Assembly (NCBI RefSeq): GCF_024124665.1
Contig: NZ_JAMXSB010000005.1
Location: 229,672-293,671 of the forward strand
Length of the DNA stretch: 64,000 bases
Direction: 5' to 3'
From: Pleionea sp. CnH1-48
Lineage (GTDB): Bacteria; Pseudomonadota; Gammaproteobacteria; Enterobacterales; Kangiellaceae
Below the pieces are notes generated by a model. It made no database searches and was not told the DNA's origin. It worked only from the letters and a program-made list of their open reading frames with translations. Both the position numbers and the translations under genes were made by a program. Below are positions 1-9,539 of this stretch, one piece after another (the first letter of the stretch is position 1; every line of letters starts with the position of its first letter).

Positions 1-848
1 CGATACTCATCTCGTGACGAAAACTGAATATGTCCATCAATATAAAGACGTTGCTCACGGTTCACATTAGAGCGAGTCATAACGATACGTTGGTAGGCTG
101 TCTGTTTATCGTAAATAACTTGATCAAAATACAGATGCTTTTCGGCATAGCTGGTTATCTTGGCTCCCATCACCACAAAAACGATAAGCACGATCAGAGC
201 AGACCAACAAATCGCTTTCATTAATCTGGGCGATTTAAGATAGTCTTTAAAAACATAAACACTCACCAAAGCCGTCAGCATATTAATAATGCCGATAGCA
301 AAAGATGAAGTCACCAATCCAAGCTGTGGCAACAAAATTAGAGGAAAGGCAACAGAACCAATAAGCGCGCCAATATAATCCAGTGATAACACATTTGCTA
401 TGGAATCTCTGGTGCTCGAACGCTGCGATAAAATGGTGGTTAAAATTGGAATTTCCATTCCCACCAAAGCACCAATAATAAGAATAAGACTGTACATGAC
501 CGTTTCGTAAAGCACTCGTGCAAGTGGAAAGGCCATAAATAACAAAATACTGCAGATACCACCGACCAAAGCAATCGCCACCTCAACTTTAATAAAGTTC
601 TGGATCAACTGATCGCCTAACAATTTGGATAAATAGGAACCCACCCCCATGGCAAACATAAAAAAGCCAATGGTTAACGAAAACTGATAAACACTGTTAC
701 CAAGCAAATAACTAGAAACCGTTCCAATAATAAGCTCGTAAGCAATACCGCACAGGGCGACAATTAGAATAGATATAAGAAGAACCGCACTCTGATTATC
801 ATTTAAATGAGAATAATCAGACTCAGTGCGCACATTTTCCTGTTGCAT
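1..848 (-). CDS. Polyamine aminopropyltransferase-like membrane protein (SpeE family), 3' end cut by window edge
   Basis: The reading frame opens at an ATG at 848 and stays open to base 1, giving about 282 residues with no stop, so the gene runs off the left edge. The N-terminal 230 or so residues are strongly hydrophobic, with several predicted membrane helices. After them comes a segment reading YQRIVMTR and then LYIDGHIQFSSRDEYR, which is the start of the spermidine-synthase (SpeE) fold. SpeE-type proteins with a membrane N-terminal domain are a known family. The catalytic Rossmann part, which binds decarboxylated S-adenosylmethionine, would lie outside the window. A polyamine function is therefore inferred from the family and cannot be checked here. 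It lies just downstream of the lipoprotein and GNAT genes on the same strand and may be co-transcribed with them. Confidence 0.75.
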   Translation of the reverse strand, partial: MQQENVRTESDYSHLNDNQSAVLLISILIVALCGIAYELIIGTVSSYLLGNSVYQFSLTIGFFMFAMGVGSYLSKLLGDQLIQNFIKVEVAIALVGGICSILLFMAFPLARVLYETVMYSLILIIGALVGMEIPILTTILSQRSSTRDSIANVLSLDYIGALIGSVAFPLILLPQLGLVTSSFAIGIINMLTALVSVYVFKDYLKSPRLMKAICWSALIVLIVFVVMGAKITSYAEKHLYFDQVIYDKQTAYQRIVMTRSNVNREQRLYIDGHIQFSSRDEY

Positions 849-915
849 GAAAAAGTACCTGATTAGAAAGAACAGTTCCCTTCTCTAGAACAGAGAAGGG
901 ATAAAAAATAGAAAA

Positions 916-1491
916 TTACTTTCCTGAAGAGTGGCTACCAGAGCCAGAACGAGAGCGAGCACTTTGATAAGCCGAGCGTGAAGTTGCTTGACGCGAGCTC
1001 AAAGATTTAGGATTAACACCAGCAGCACGTTGGCGACTTAGCATGCTACCCAAGATAAAACCAGCAAGTAGGCCCGCACCACTAAAGCTATGATCACGCA
1101 TCGCGCCAGTCGCATCTGTTGCCATTAGGCGATTCTTCTCACTGTCGATTTCTACAGTGAACAAGTCTTCTTCACCAGAATCTTTAACCATGTTCTGATT
1201 TGGATCTTGGAAACCAACAAATGCCCCATCTTCTTTTGTCATAATACCAACAGGATCAGCATAGACCTTCGGGTTTGCTTTGTTCATATTTGAAGCTAAT
1301 TCTTTTACAAAAGCGTCAACAGCCTTGTCGTCTTTAGTGTTCGCTGCGCTGTTTTCGAATGAATACAAAGTATCAGAAGTCACATCCAGAACACGATCAA
1401 GATCGGGGCGCTCAACGCTTTGTGTACACCCAACTAAAAAAAGTGTTGCAGCAATCGATGAGGCTATAGCCAATGTATTGAACTTTTTCAT
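916..1491 (-). CDS. Putative lipoprotein of unknown function
   Basis: This 191-residue protein starts with a lipoprotein signal peptide: MKK, a hydrophobic stretch, then a lipobox LVGC with Cys at residue 22. It is therefore likely lipid-anchored in the envelope. The middle is acidic and soluble. Near residues 138-150 is a short glycine-rich hydrophobic stretch (GAGLLAGFILGSML). The C-terminal 40 residues are very rich in Ser, Arg and Gly and look disordered. The start ATG overlaps the stop of the upstream GNAT gene (TAATG), so the two are probably translationally coupled. The truncated SpeE-like gene follows 67 bases downstream. I do not recognise the family; the neighbours only hint at a link with polyamine or acetylation chemistry. 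Confidence 0.75.
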   Translation of the reverse strand: MKKFNTLAIASSIAATLFLVGCTQSVERPDLDRVLDVTSDTLYSFENSAANTKDDKAVDAFVKELASNMNKANPKVYADPVGIMTKEDGAFVGFQDPNQNMVKDSGEEDLFTVEIDSEKNRLMATDATGAMRDHSFSGAGLLAGFILGSMLSRQRAAGVNPKSLSSRQATSRSAYQSARSRSGSGSHSSGK

Positions 1492-2282
1492 TATGTATTT
1501 CCCGTTAATTGATAACCAAAATGTAATTCATGAATCCCTACGTCATAATAGTCAGCTAACTGACCAAAGTATTGAAACCCTGCTTCCTGCATAGGCTTAT
1601 GAATTTCTGGCAAATTGGATGGGAAGGTCAAAAACACACAACGACCGCCTTTATCTTTGACCGCGTTGATGCCAATTTCTAAATCTTCTGCGTCAAAATG
1701 TTTTCGCCCTTTCATTTCCCAGCCAAAGCAATAACTACCTGTGGTTTCGGCAATTTCAAAAATATCATTAAACCGAATCGGAGCCGCGACTTCTTCGACA
1801 TCGCTAGCAACCACATCAGACTGCAAGTTATAGCCCAAAATGATCATTTTTTCACCTTCATCGTAGAAATCAGCTAACTCGACTTCTATTTCGAATCCGA
1901 TGGATTGATAAAGGTGTAATGCCGCAGCATAAATGGGGCCATCTTCAGGATCACAATAGTCGCTGGTCTTCACAAATATTTTGCGTGCTTCAAGCTCATT
2001 CAATACTTGAAGAAGTTTTTGCAGCAACTTGCGACCATAGCCATTACCACAATGTCGTTTATGGACATAAGTCCATGACAACCAACAGGATTTATTACTA
2101 TGAGGAATCGGTTTAAATCCCGTAACACCAATCACCTGCTGATCCAAGGTTAAAACATAGTGATGTTCAAGGCTTTCTTCATAAGTGGCTTGAGCTTCTT
2201 CTGCATCATCCTCATCATGAGAATCGATGAGCTCAATCACAGTCGAAACATCCGTTTCTGCCATTTCCCTAAACTCAATCAT
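1491..2282 (-). CDS. GNAT N-acetyltransferase, apparently two GNAT-like halves
   Basis: The 263-residue protein begins with a recognisable GNAT domain, residues 1-155. The acetyl-CoA pyrophosphate loop is visible as the R-x-x-G-x-G/A type motif in RHCGNGYGRKLL, and a typical C-terminal motif follows (ALHLYQSIGFE). GNAT enzymes transfer acetyl from acetyl-CoA to amines or protein N termini; the substrate here cannot be told. Residues 170-263 resemble a second, shortened GNAT-type half (AVKDKGGRCVFLTF, then MQEAGFQYFG) without a clear CoA loop, so it is probably non-catalytic. The stop codon shares a base with the start of the lipoprotein gene downstream. The ATG start at 2282 gives the full domain. 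Confidence 0.8.
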   Translation of the reverse strand: MIEFREMAETDVSTVIELIDSHDEDDAEEAQATYEESLEHHYVLTLDQQVIGVTGFKPIPHSNKSCWLSWTYVHKRHCGNGYGRKLLQKLLQVLNELEARKIFVKTSDYCDPEDGPIYAAALHLYQSIGFEIEVELADFYDEGEKMIILGYNLQSDVVASDVEEVAAPIRFNDIFEIAETTGSYCFGWEMKGRKHFDAEDLEIGINAVKDKGGRCVFLTFPSNLPEIHKPMQEAGFQYFGQLADYYDVGIHELHFGYQLTGNT

Positions 2283-2377
2283 GCTTCATATCCATTCTTT
2301 ATACAGCCACCCCATAGAGCGATGCGCTGATTTATTTTTCAGCACACTATCATTTATCAGTGGCTAATTCAATGACG

Positions 2378-2980
2378 TTACTTTGACGAATTTCTCCATT
2401 TTGAGATGGTTAATTCAAGCACCGCCATCATGCCTCCACCTAGCAGTCCGCCGAGATGTGCAGCATGGGAAGATGGCCCCAGCCAACCAGTAAAACTGAC
2501 CAGCATATATCCAAGCAAAAGGAGCATCTCGAATTTGCGCAAATGAAATCGGGCTTCAGAGCTCCAGTAGCTATGAATCATCAAATATCCTAAAAGCCAA
2601 AAAACCACGCCGGATAACCCACCGAACTTAGGTCCACCAAACCAGTACTGAAATAAGCTGGTCAACATAGCAGCGATCAAAAAAATCACCAACATGCGCC
2701 AACGGTGATAGCTTTCTATTGCGCTGCCAAAATCCCACCAGAAATATAAATTCACCGCCAGGTGGGCAAAGGTAAAATGTAAAAACGCAGGCGTTATCAT
2801 TTTCCACCAGTAAAAAGGCAACAATAATAAATCGCTGTCTGCGGGCATTTTTAACAAGGCAAAATCAACACCCAATAAATGAATGCCAACAAAGGCTGCA
2901 ATGTTAAGAAAAATAACACTCCAGACCACAGGGTGTGATATTAAGGCTCGAAAGATCCGCTGTAAAAAATCGTTATCCAT
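2378..2980 (-). CDS. Rhomboid family intramembrane serine protease (GlpG-like)
   Basis: A 200-residue protein with about six membrane helices, the minimal size for a bacterial rhomboid core. The three signature elements are present: H73 and N77 in the HxxxN motif (oxyanion region), the catalytic serine in GLSG (Ser123), and the catalytic histidine in AHLGG (His175). It should therefore cleave membrane-spanning substrates within the inner membrane. It lacks the cytoplasmic N-terminal domain of E. coli GlpG. It stands alone, about 50 bases downstream of the greA terminator. No specific substrate is suggested by the context. Confidence 0.88.
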   Translation of the reverse strand: MDNDFLQRIFRALISHPVVWSVIFLNIAAFVGIHLLGVDFALLKMPADSDLLLLPFYWWKMITPAFLHFTFAHLAVNLYFWWDFGSAIESYHRWRMLVIFLIAAMLTSLFQYWFGGPKFGGLSGVVFWLLGYLMIHSYWSSEARFHLRKFEMLLLLGYMLVSFTGWLGPSSHAAHLGGLLGGGMMAVLELTISKWRNSSK

Positions 2981-2988
2981 AATTAATA

Positions 2989-3020
2989 TTAAAAAAGGGC
3001 TATATAGCCCTTTTTTAATT
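2989..3020 (-). terminator. Rho-independent terminator after greA
   Basis: The stem AAAAAAGGGCTA/TAGCCCTTTTTT has a very short loop and T-rich flanks on both strands. It lies just downstream of the greA stop and should end the carAB-greA transcript. The symmetric A and T tracts mean it could also act on the other strand. Confidence 0.8.
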
Positions 3021-3033
3021 CATGTAGTGCGAG

Positions 3034-3510
3034 TTAAATATACTCAACCTTTTCGATTTCATATTCAACAACACCACCCGGTGCATTCACAGAAACTTCA
3101 TCACCTTCGTTTTTACCAATGAGAGCTCTGGCAATCGGTGAAGTTACTGATATCTTGTTCAACTTTAAGTCAGCTTCGTCTTCGCCCACAACTTGATAAG
3201 TGACTTCTTCATCAGTATCAATGTTAACAATGGTGACTGTCGAGCCAAACACAACTTTGCCATTGTTAGGCATACTTTTTACATCGATTATCTGAGCGTT
3301 TCCAAGTTTACCTTCAATTTCTTGAATACGTCCTTCAATAAAGCCTTGTTGCTCACGAGCTGCATGATATTCGGCATTCTCTTTTAAATCACCGTGCTCA
3401 CGAGCTTCTGCGATGGCCTCAATCACTTTTGGCCGTGCATCTTGCTTTAGTTCGGTTAATTCAACTTTGAGAGCTTCGGCGCCCTCAACTGTCATAGGTA
3501 CTCGATTCAT
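3034..3510 (-). CDS. greA: Transcription elongation factor GreA
   Basis: The 158-residue protein matches GreA along its whole length. The N-terminal coiled-coil carries [20 protein letters not shown], with the acidic tip residues that enter the RNA polymerase secondary channel. The C-terminal FKBP-like domain contains [14 protein letters not shown]. GreA stimulates cleavage of backtracked transcripts so that stalled RNA polymerase can restart. The start ATG overlaps the carB stop (TAATG), the standard carA-carB-greA arrangement of many gammaproteobacteria, and implies co-transcription. A terminator follows. Confidence 0.97.
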   Translation of the reverse strand: MNRVPMTVEGAEALKVELTELKQDARPKVIEAIAEAREHGDLKENAEYHAAREQQGFIEGRIQEIEGKLGNAQIIDVKSMPNNGKVVFGSTVTIVNIDTDEEVTYQVVGEDEADLKLNKISVTSPIARALIGKNEGDEVSVNAPGGVVEYEIEKVEYI

Positions 3511-6500
3511 TACTTATCAATCCTTTTATGTAATTCCTGAACAGACACAACAACATTACGAGTTTGCTGTTTGATCGCCTGAGTTGTCGCTTTCGCGCCT
3601 GCAAGTGTTGTTGTATAAGCCACTTTGTGTTGTAGAGCAGAACGACGGATCATAAAGGAGTCTGCAATAGCCTGACTGCCTTCTGTCGTGTTAACGATAT
3701 AATCGATTTCATCATTCTTGATCATATCCACCAAGTGCGGACGACCTTCGTAAACTTTGTTCACTCGCTGACAAGGAACGCCAGCCGATACCAACGCTCT
3801 TGCTGTTCCAGCCGTTGCAATCAACTCGAAACCACAATCAATCAATGCGCGTCCAACTTCTGGTAACTTTTCTTTATCAGCATCACGAACACTGATAATA
3901 GCTTTACCGCCAATAGGTGCTGCAGAAGATCCGCCTAACTGAGCTTTATAGAAAGCTTCACCAAAGCTATCACCTACACCCATGGCTTCACCAGTCGACT
4001 TCATCTCTGGTCCAAGAATAGGATCAGAACCCGGGAATTTATTGAACGGGAACACAGGCTCTTTTACAGAGTAGAACTCTGGAACAACTTCTTCTAACTC
4101 ACCCTGCTCTGCCAGAGAAGTACCCGCCATGACTCGCGCGGCAATTTTCGCCAAAGGTTGGCCAGTAGCTTTAGAAACAAAAGGAACCGTTCTTGAGGCA
4201 CGAGGATTCACTTCGAGAACAAAAATATTGTCGCCTTGAATAGCAAACTGTGTGTTCATCAAACCACGAACACCCAACTCTTTTGCCATCACTTCCACTT
4301 GCTTGCGCAATTCATTTTGAATCTCGTCACTTAAGGAGTAAGGAGGTAATGAACAAGCCGAATCACCAGAGTGAACTCCTGCCTGCTCAATGTGTTCCAT
4401 GATGCCACCGATCAAACAGTTTTCGCCGTCGTAGATACAATCCACATCGACTTCGATAGCGTCATCCAGGAATCGATCCAACAATACTGGCGATTCATTA
4501 GAAACACTCACAGCTTCATTCATATAACGACGCAAGTCATCTTCGCTGTATACGATTTCCATCGCACGACCACCTAATACGTAAGATGGGCGAACAACCA
4601 ATGGGTAGCCAATCTCATCAGCCTGACGTACTCCTTCTTCCAGGTTACGAACAGTACGATTAGGAGGCTGACGTAAGCCTAATTTCTCTAACGAACGTTG
4701 GAAGCGCTCACGATCTTCTGAACGATCAATAGCATCTGGAGACGTACCAATAATTTGTACGCCTTCAGCTTCCAGAGCACGAGCCAGTTTCAATGGCGTT
4801 TGACCACCATATTGAACGATAACGCCTTTTGGCTTTTCGTTATGAATGATTTCTAATACATCTTCTAAAGTGACTGACTCAAAGTACAGACGATCCGATG
4901 TATCGTAATCAGTAGAAACCGTTTCTGGATTACAGTTAACCATAATGGTTTCGTAACCATCTTCACGCATCGCCAACGCAGCGTGAACACAGCAGTAATC
5001 AAACTCGATACCTTGACCAATACGGTTAGGGCCACCGCCTAACACCATGACTTTTTCTCGGTCAGAGGGATCAGACTCACACTCTTCTTCATAAGTGGAG
5101 TACATATAAGCAGTACTGGTCGAAAACTCTGCTGCACAGGTATCAACACGCTTATAAACAGGATGAAGATTCAGTTCGTTACGTAATTTGCGTACTTCAG
5201 TTTCGCTACGGTCGATCAAGGTTGCCAGACGCTCATCCGAGAAACCTTTACGTTTGTAGCGAAGCATAGTGTCACGATCGATGTCAGAGAAAGACAACTT
5301 GGCAAACTCTTCTTCGAGTTTAACCAACTCTTCAATTTGAACCAGGAACCAAGGATCAACTTTAGTTAACTGGAATACATCTTCAACAGACATACCTTTA
5401 CGGAATGCATCAGCCAAATACCAGATTCGCTCAGCGCCAGGAACAATCAGCTTATTACGTAAGGTTTCTTGCCAGTTGTCATCATCTTCTAATAATGGGT
5501 CAAAACCACTTTTGCCTACTTCCAGTCCACGCAGTGCTTTTTGCATAGACTCCTGCAGCGTTCGGCCAATCGCCATTACTTCACCCACCGACTTCATCTG
5601 AGTGGTAAGCGTTGCATCAGTGTTAGGGAATTTTTCGAAGTTAAAACGAGGGATCTTAGTCACAACGTAATCGATGCTAGGCTCGAATGACGCTGGCGTC
5701 TTACCGCTGGTGATATCGTTTTGCAATTCATCCAGAGTGTAGCCAATCGCCAATTTTGCTGCAATTTTAGCAATAGGGAAACCCGTTGCTTTTGAAGCCA
5801 ATGCTGAGGAACGCGATACTCGAGGATTCATCTCGATAACCACCAAACGGCCATCTTCCGGATTTACCGCAAACTGAACGTTTGAACCACCTGTCTCAAC
5901 ACCAATCTCACGTAATACCGTCATCGATGCATTACGCATGATCTGATATTCTTTGTCCGTTAATGTTTGTGCAGGGGCAACGGTGATAGAGTCACCAGTA
6001 TGGACACCCATAGGATCGAGATTTTCAATCGAACAAACGATGATGCAGTTGTCGTCTTTATCACGCACAACTTCCATTTCGTATTCTTTCCAACCAATAA
6101 GTGATTCGTCAATCAATAGCTCATTAGTCGGGGACAAATCCAAACCACGAGTACAGATTTCTTCAAACTCTTCACGGTTGTAGGCGATACCACCACCGGT
6201 TCCGCCCATGGTAAATGAGGGACGAATAATACAAGGGAAGCCAACATGGCTTTGTACTTCATGCGCTTCTTCCATGGTGTGAGCAATGCCCGAGCGAGGC
6301 ATGTCTAAACCAATTTTGCGCATGGCCTTGGCAAACAAGTCACGATCTTCTGCTTTATCAATCGCTTCTCGTTTTGCGCCAATCATTTCGACGTTATGAA
6401 TTTCTAGTACACCACGAGACGCAAGGTCCAGCGCACAATTCAATGCCGTTTGCCCACCCATGGTCGGCAACAACACATCGGGTTTTTCTTTTTCAATGAT

Positions 6501-6728
6501 TTTTGCAACTACTTCCCAGTGCAACGGCTCAATGTAAGTCACGTCGGCCATTTCTGGGTCAGTCATGATGGTTGCAGGATTCGAGTTCACAAGAATAACT
6601 CGATATCCTTCTTCTTTTAATGCTTTACACGCTTGCGCGCCAGAGTAGTCAAACTCACAGGCCTGTCCAATAATAATAGGACCGGCTCCTAGAATTAAAA
6701 CGCTTTTAATATCAGTTCGTTTTGGCAT
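3510..6728 (-). CDS. carB: Carbamoyl phosphate synthase large subunit
   Basis: CarB makes carbamoyl phosphate from bicarbonate, ATP and the ammonia delivered by CarA, feeding arginine and pyrimidine synthesis. I start it at the ATG at 6728 ([17 protein letters not shown]), giving 1072 residues, essentially the E. coli length. An in-frame ATG at 6806 would add 26 residues with no counterpart in the family. Two homologous ATP-grasp halves are visible, each starting with a GxGPxxIGQGxEFDYxx-type motif (near residues 13 and 560) and each with an EVNPR/EMNPR metal-binding motif. The last 140 residues form the allosteric MGS-like domain. It follows carA closely and overlaps greA. Confidence 0.97.
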   Translation of the reverse strand: MPKRTDIKSVLILGAGPIIIGQACEFDYSGAQACKALKEEGYRVILVNSNPATIMTDPEMADVTYIEPLHWEVVAKIIEKEKPDVLLPTMGGQTALNCALDLASRGVLEIHNVEMIGAKREAIDKAEDRDLFAKAMRKIGLDMPRSGIAHTMEEAHEVQSHVGFPCIIRPSFTMGGTGGGIAYNREEFEEICTRGLDLSPTNELLIDESLIGWKEYEMEVVRDKDDNCIIVCSIENLDPMGVHTGDSITVAPAQTLTDKEYQIMRNASMTVLREIGVETGGSNVQFAVNPEDGRLVVIEMNPRVSRSSALASKATGFPIAKIAAKLAIGYTLDELQNDITSGKTPASFEPSIDYVVTKIPRFNFEKFPNTDATLTTQMKSVGEVMAIGRTLQESMQKALRGLEVGKSGFDPLLEDDDNWQETLRNKLIVPGAERIWYLADAFRKGMSVEDVFQLTKVDPWFLVQIEELVKLEEEFAKLSFSDIDRDTMLRYKRKGFSDERLATLIDRSETEVRKLRNELNLHPVYKRVDTCAAEFSTSTAYMYSTYEEECESDPSDREKVMVLGGGPNRIGQGIEFDYCCVHAALAMREDGYETIMVNCNPETVSTDYDTSDRLYFESVTLEDVLEIIHNEKPKGVIVQYGGQTPLKLARALEAEGVQIIGTSPDAIDRSEDRERFQRSLEKLGLRQPPNRTVRNLEEGVRQADEIGYPLVVRPSYVLGGRAMEIVYSEDDLRRYMNEAVSVSNESPVLLDRFLDDAIEVDVDCIYDGENCLIGGIMEHIEQAGVHSGDSACSLPPYSLSDEIQNELRKQVEVMAKELGVRGLMNTQFAIQGDNIFVLEVNPRASRTVPFVSKATGQPLAKIAARVMAGTSLAEQGELEEVVPEFYSVKEPVFPFNKFPGSDPILGPEMKSTGEAMGVGDSFGEAFYKAQLGGSSAAPIGGKAIISVRDADKEKLPEVGRALIDCGFELIATAGTARALVSAGVPCQRVNKVYEGRPHLVDMIKNDEIDYIVNTTEGSQAIADSFMIRRSALQHKVAYTTTLAGAKATTQAIKQQTRNVVVSVQELHKRIDK

Positions 6729-6814
6729 TGTGTCGTTTGCTCTTTTTAATTTGAGTGGGTACTCAACGAAATTCTTAATCGGCTCCTTCGAACTCGAAAG
6801 AGCCATTTACCTAG

Positions 6815-7939
6815 TTACTTATTTGCAGCCATCAATTCGATGAAATGATCGAATAGTGCAGCGGCATCATGAGGTCCAGGACTCGCCTCTGGATGCCCCT
6901 GGAAACCGAAAGCAGGCTTATCAGTTCGATGGATGCCTTGTAAACTGCCGTCAAATAAAGAAACATGAGTTGCCTCTAGGCAGTCAGGTAAGGAATTTTC
7001 ATCAACAGCAAAACCATGATTCTGTGACGTGATCATGACAACATTTTGCTTTAGATCTTTTACTGGATGGTTAGCACCATGATGACCAAATTTCATCTTC
7101 ACCGTTTGGGCGCCACTGGCTAATGCCAACAACTGATGTCCAAGACAAATTCCAAAGGTTGGGATGTTAGCATCCAGAAACTCTTTGATAGCAGCAATCG
7201 CATAATCACAAGGTTCGGGATCGCCAGGGCCGTTTGACAAGAACACACCGTCAGGATTCATAGCCATGACTTCTGACGCAGGGGTTTTGGCAGGCACAAC
7301 CGTTAAGTCACAACCACGTTCAACCAACATACGTAAAATATTGCTCTTGGCACCAAAATCATAGGCGACGACTTTAAAGCGTTTTTCACCCAGCTCGCCA
7401 TAGCCTTTGGCCAAATCCCATGTACTGCCAGTCCACGGGAATGAACTTTCAGCGGTCACTTCTTTGGCCAAATCCATGCCTTTCAGACCAGGGAAGCTTT
7501 TTGCTGCTTCCAACGCTTTGGCTTCATCAATGTCACCAACCATAATGGCACCTGCTTGAGCGCCCTTGTCTCGTAAAATTCGCGTTAGCTTACGAGTATC
7601 AATATCCGCAATACCAAGAATATTCTTTGATTTTAGATAATCCGATAAAGATTGGGTACTGCGCCAGTTGCTGGCCAACAAAGGTAAATCACGAATAACC
7701 AGACCTTTCGCCCAAATATTATTGGATTCCTGATCTTCTTCATTAATACCAGTATTTCCAATATGGGGATAAGTAAGAGTAACTATCTGCTGCGCGTAAG
7801 ATGGATCAGTCAGGATCTCCTGGTATCCTGTGATCGATGTATTAAACACCACTTCACCAACAGCCAGTCCTTCAGCGCCAATGGCTGATCCTTTAAACAC
7901 GGTACCGTCTTCTAATACGAGAATGGCGGGCTGACTCAA
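6815..7939 (-). CDS. carA: Carbamoyl phosphate synthase small (glutaminase) subunit, TTG start
   Basis: CarA hydrolyses glutamine and channels ammonia to CarB. The family N terminus ([13 protein letters not shown]) is preceded in frame by TTG at 7939, with a strong GGAGG five bases upstream. An upstream in-frame extension to 8047 would be translated through a terminator-like hairpin and is not homologous, so I reject it. The protein is 374 residues. Residues 1-150 form the CarA N-terminal domain. The C-terminal class I amidotransferase carries the nucleophile in GICLGHQ (about Cys265) and a catalytic His-Pro-Glu (GHPEASPGP). The leader region suggests regulation by attenuation. Confidence 0.95.
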   Translation of the reverse strand: MSQPAILVLEDGTVFKGSAIGAEGLAVGEVVFNTSITGYQEILTDPSYAQQIVTLTYPHIGNTGINEEDQESNNIWAKGLVIRDLPLLASNWRSTQSLSDYLKSKNILGIADIDTRKLTRILRDKGAQAGAIMVGDIDEAKALEAAKSFPGLKGMDLAKEVTAESSFPWTGSTWDLAKGYGELGEKRFKVVAYDFGAKSNILRMLVERGCDLTVVPAKTPASEVMAMNPDGVFLSNGPGDPEPCDYAIAAIKEFLDANIPTFGICLGHQLLALASGAQTVKMKFGHHGANHPVKDLKQNVVMITSQNHGFAVDENSLPDCLEATHVSLFDGSLQGIHRTDKPAFGFQGHPEASPGPHDAAALFDHFIELMAANK

Positions 7940-7962
7940 TGGGACCTCCAGTTTTGACTCCA

Positions 7963-7998
7963 GATACACAAAAAGCGGAAATCCATGATGGTTTCCGC
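7963..7998 (-). terminator. Terminator-like hairpin in the carA leader (candidate attenuator)
   Basis: On the minus strand GCGGAAA (7998-7992) pairs with TTTCCGC (7981-7975). An inner CCA/TGG extension closes a three-base loop, and five T follow (7974-7970). The hairpin lies about 31 bases upstream of the TTG start of carA and downstream of a good promoter, the position expected of a transcription attenuator. No coding leader peptide is obvious. Confidence 0.6.
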
Positions 7999-8063
7999 CT
8001 TTCGAAATAAGATTAAATGAAATTCTGCTTTGCGCCAGAATCGGCAAATGCTAAAGCAGCAGT

Positions 8064-8093
8064 ATTTTACGCGATCTGATCTGATTCTGTCCA
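8064..8093 (-). promoter_or_regulatory. Candidate sigma-70 promoter for carA
   Basis: A -35 box TGGACA (8093-8088) and a -10 box TAAAAT (8069-8064) are separated by 18 bases, one mismatch each to consensus. Transcription would start near 8057, giving a leader of about 118 bases before the carA TTG, which includes the terminator-like hairpin. Confidence 0.6.
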
Positions 8094-8290
8094 TTTGGTC
8101 AGCAGTATTTGTTAATAAATGATGACAGATTTTAAAGAATTAGTGCTCTTAACGGCTAACTCAAACCCTTTCACGCCCATTAATGATAGAACGGATTGGT
8201 TTAAATGGTGATTTTGGATAAAGGAAAATAGACTTTCTTACCAAAAATGATGCGTCTGAGGCAGTCCAAACTGACTTAAAGTGCTCATAA

Positions 8291-8324
8291 AGAAGAAAAG
8301 GCGGCCTTCTCCCTGAAAACCGCC
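8291..8324 (-). terminator. Terminator of the CsrB-like RNA
   Basis: GGCGGUUUUC pairs with GAAGGCCGCC around an AGGGA loop (8324-8300), followed on the minus strand by UUUUCUUCU. It serves both as the 3' end of the small RNA and as a CsrA-type site. Confidence 0.8.
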
Positions 8325-8452
8325 ATATTCTATCTTACATCGTCCCTCGACGTGCAATGCTCCCTGCAACCTCCATGTGGTACGCAATTCCCTGCGCTTC
8401 CTGAGCGGTTATCCGTGCCGCCTGGTAATAATAATAGCGATCTCAGCATCCA
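8291..8452 (-). ncRNA. CsrB/RsmY/RsmZ-like small RNA (predicted CsrA-titrating RNA)
   Basis: Read on the minus strand, this non-coding stretch has eight GGA motifs (plus-strand TCC at 8449, 8412, 8399, 8389, 8372, 8361, 8343 and 8310). Seven sit in or at the edge of small hairpin loops: GCGG/CCGC around CACGGAUAA (8405-8421); GCU/AGC around CAGGA (8396-8406); CGCA/UGCG around GGGAAU (8383-8396); ACC/GGU around ACAUGGA (8369-8381); UGC/GCA around AGGGA (8358-8368); CGUC/GACG around GAGG (8341-8352); and a 10 bp terminator stem around AGGGA (8300-8324), followed by UUUUCUUCU. CsrA/RsmA binds GGA in hairpin loops, preferably as ACANGGA, which the fourth loop matches. Such RNAs sequester CsrA. 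The 5' end is uncertain: I see no clean promoter or GacA-type box. It lies in the dapB-carA gap. Confidence 0.8.
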
Positions 8453-8614
8453 AAACAATAGGATTTATCTTCGCTCAAACTTATCTCAATCACAAAACAC
8501 TGTTATTTATCAAATGGTTATGTAATTATTGCGCCAGAATAAGACATTCATTTGATCGAATCTCTTTACGACCTTTGAGACATGGCTTACATGGCGTATC
8601 GGCAATCGAGCAAA

Positions 8615-9424
8615 TCACGCGCCTTTCAATCCTAGCACGTCCATCATGTCGTAGCTGCCGGGAGGCTGTTCAACCAACCAACAAGCCGCTTTAATAGCAC
8701 CTTCGGCGAAAGTTTGGCGACTACGCGCTTTGTGGGTAATCTCGATCTCTTCTCCTGCCATGGCAAATAATGCGGTATGTTCTCCAACTATATTCCCTGC
8801 ACGGACAGCCGAAAAGCCAATGGAACCCGGCTTGCGCACAGCATCTTTACCGCAGCGATCGAAGGCAGCTACTTCACTGAATACTTTATCCATCCCTTTG
8901 GCAATGGCTTCTCCCATACGTAGGGCGGTTCCTGAAGGCGAGTCTTTTTTGTAACGGTGGTGGGCTTCCATGACCTCAACATCAGATTCATCCCCAATAA
9001 CTTGAGCAACCAGTTCAAGAATTTTGAGGCTAAGATTAACCCCAACACTCATATTGGGCGCCATCAATACTGCACTCTCTGAGCTCAGCGTTTCGATACG
9101 CTTTTTTTGCTCATAATTAAATCCGGTTGTTCCAATCACCACGGGAAGATTCAGCTGATGGCACAGCTCTGCAGTCTGGATGGAAAAGTCAGGTAAACTG
9201 AAATCGATGAGCACATCAATATCATCTGCAACCTGACGCAAATCATCGGCGAATACTAATGAACTCTTTATATGAGGAAACTGACTGTGTAGCTGTTCAC
9301 CCGTCCAGGCATGACCAGGGCGAAGTAGAGCGGCTTTTAACTCCACATGTTCACTACGACTAACCGCGACTAATAGCTCTTGTCCCATACGTCCAGTACA
9401 GGCATTAATTCCAATACGAACCAT
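8615..9424 (-). CDS. dapB: 4-hydroxy-tetrahydrodipicolinate reductase
   Basis: DapB reduces hydroxy-tetrahydrodipicolinate with NAD(P)H in the diaminopimelate/lysine pathway in the cytosol. The 269-residue protein has the N-terminal nucleotide-binding motif GINACTGRMGQ (residues 5-15) and the substrate-binding signature AHHRYKKDSPSGTAL, with the paired His and the Lys of the active site. Length and both domains are typical. It sits in the conserved dnaJ-dapB-carA neighbourhood, but here two unrelated genes separate it from dnaJ and the CsrB-like RNA separates it from carA. Confidence 0.97.
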   Translation of the reverse strand: MVRIGINACTGRMGQELLVAVSRSEHVELKAALLRPGHAWTGEQLHSQFPHIKSSLVFADDLRQVADDIDVLIDFSLPDFSIQTAELCHQLNLPVVIGTTGFNYEQKKRIETLSSESAVLMAPNMSVGVNLSLKILELVAQVIGDESDVEVMEAHHRYKKDSPSGTALRMGEAIAKGMDKVFSEVAAFDRCGKDAVRKPGSIGFSAVRAGNIVGEHTALFAMAGEEIEITHKARSRQTFAEGAIKAACWLVEQPPGSYDMMDVLGLKGA

Positions 9425-9500
9425 AACTTACTCAAAGTGAGGATAACAATGATCCTATTGTAGCAAAGTAAATCACGGGCTTGTTATAGCAAAGGGTGAT

Positions 9501-9530
9501 TGATACAAAAGGGAAAACCCTTTTGTATCA
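9501..9530 (-). terminator. 13 bp perfect hairpin, probable terminator
   Basis: TGATACAAAAGGG and CCCTTTTGTATCA form a perfect 13 bp stem with an AAAA loop. The hairpin follows the stop of the gene ending at 9540. The T-run lies inside the 3' arm rather than after it, so its efficiency as a terminator is uncertain. Confidence 0.5.
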
Positions 9531-9539
9531 ATAGCGAAC

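Noticed and set aside
8330..8449. Possible Leu-rich leader peptide (MLRSLLLLPGG) or Ile/Tyr codon runs as an amino-acid attenuator upstream of carA
   Set aside because: All three frames show short codon runs by chance, no ribosome site precedes the ATG, and the regular GGA hairpins ending in a terminator explain the sequence better as a CsrB-like RNA.
8377..8694. 105 residue plus-strand ORF
   Set aside because: It is antisense to the CsrB-like RNA and the dapB 3' end, has no ribosome binding site and no recognisable protein features.
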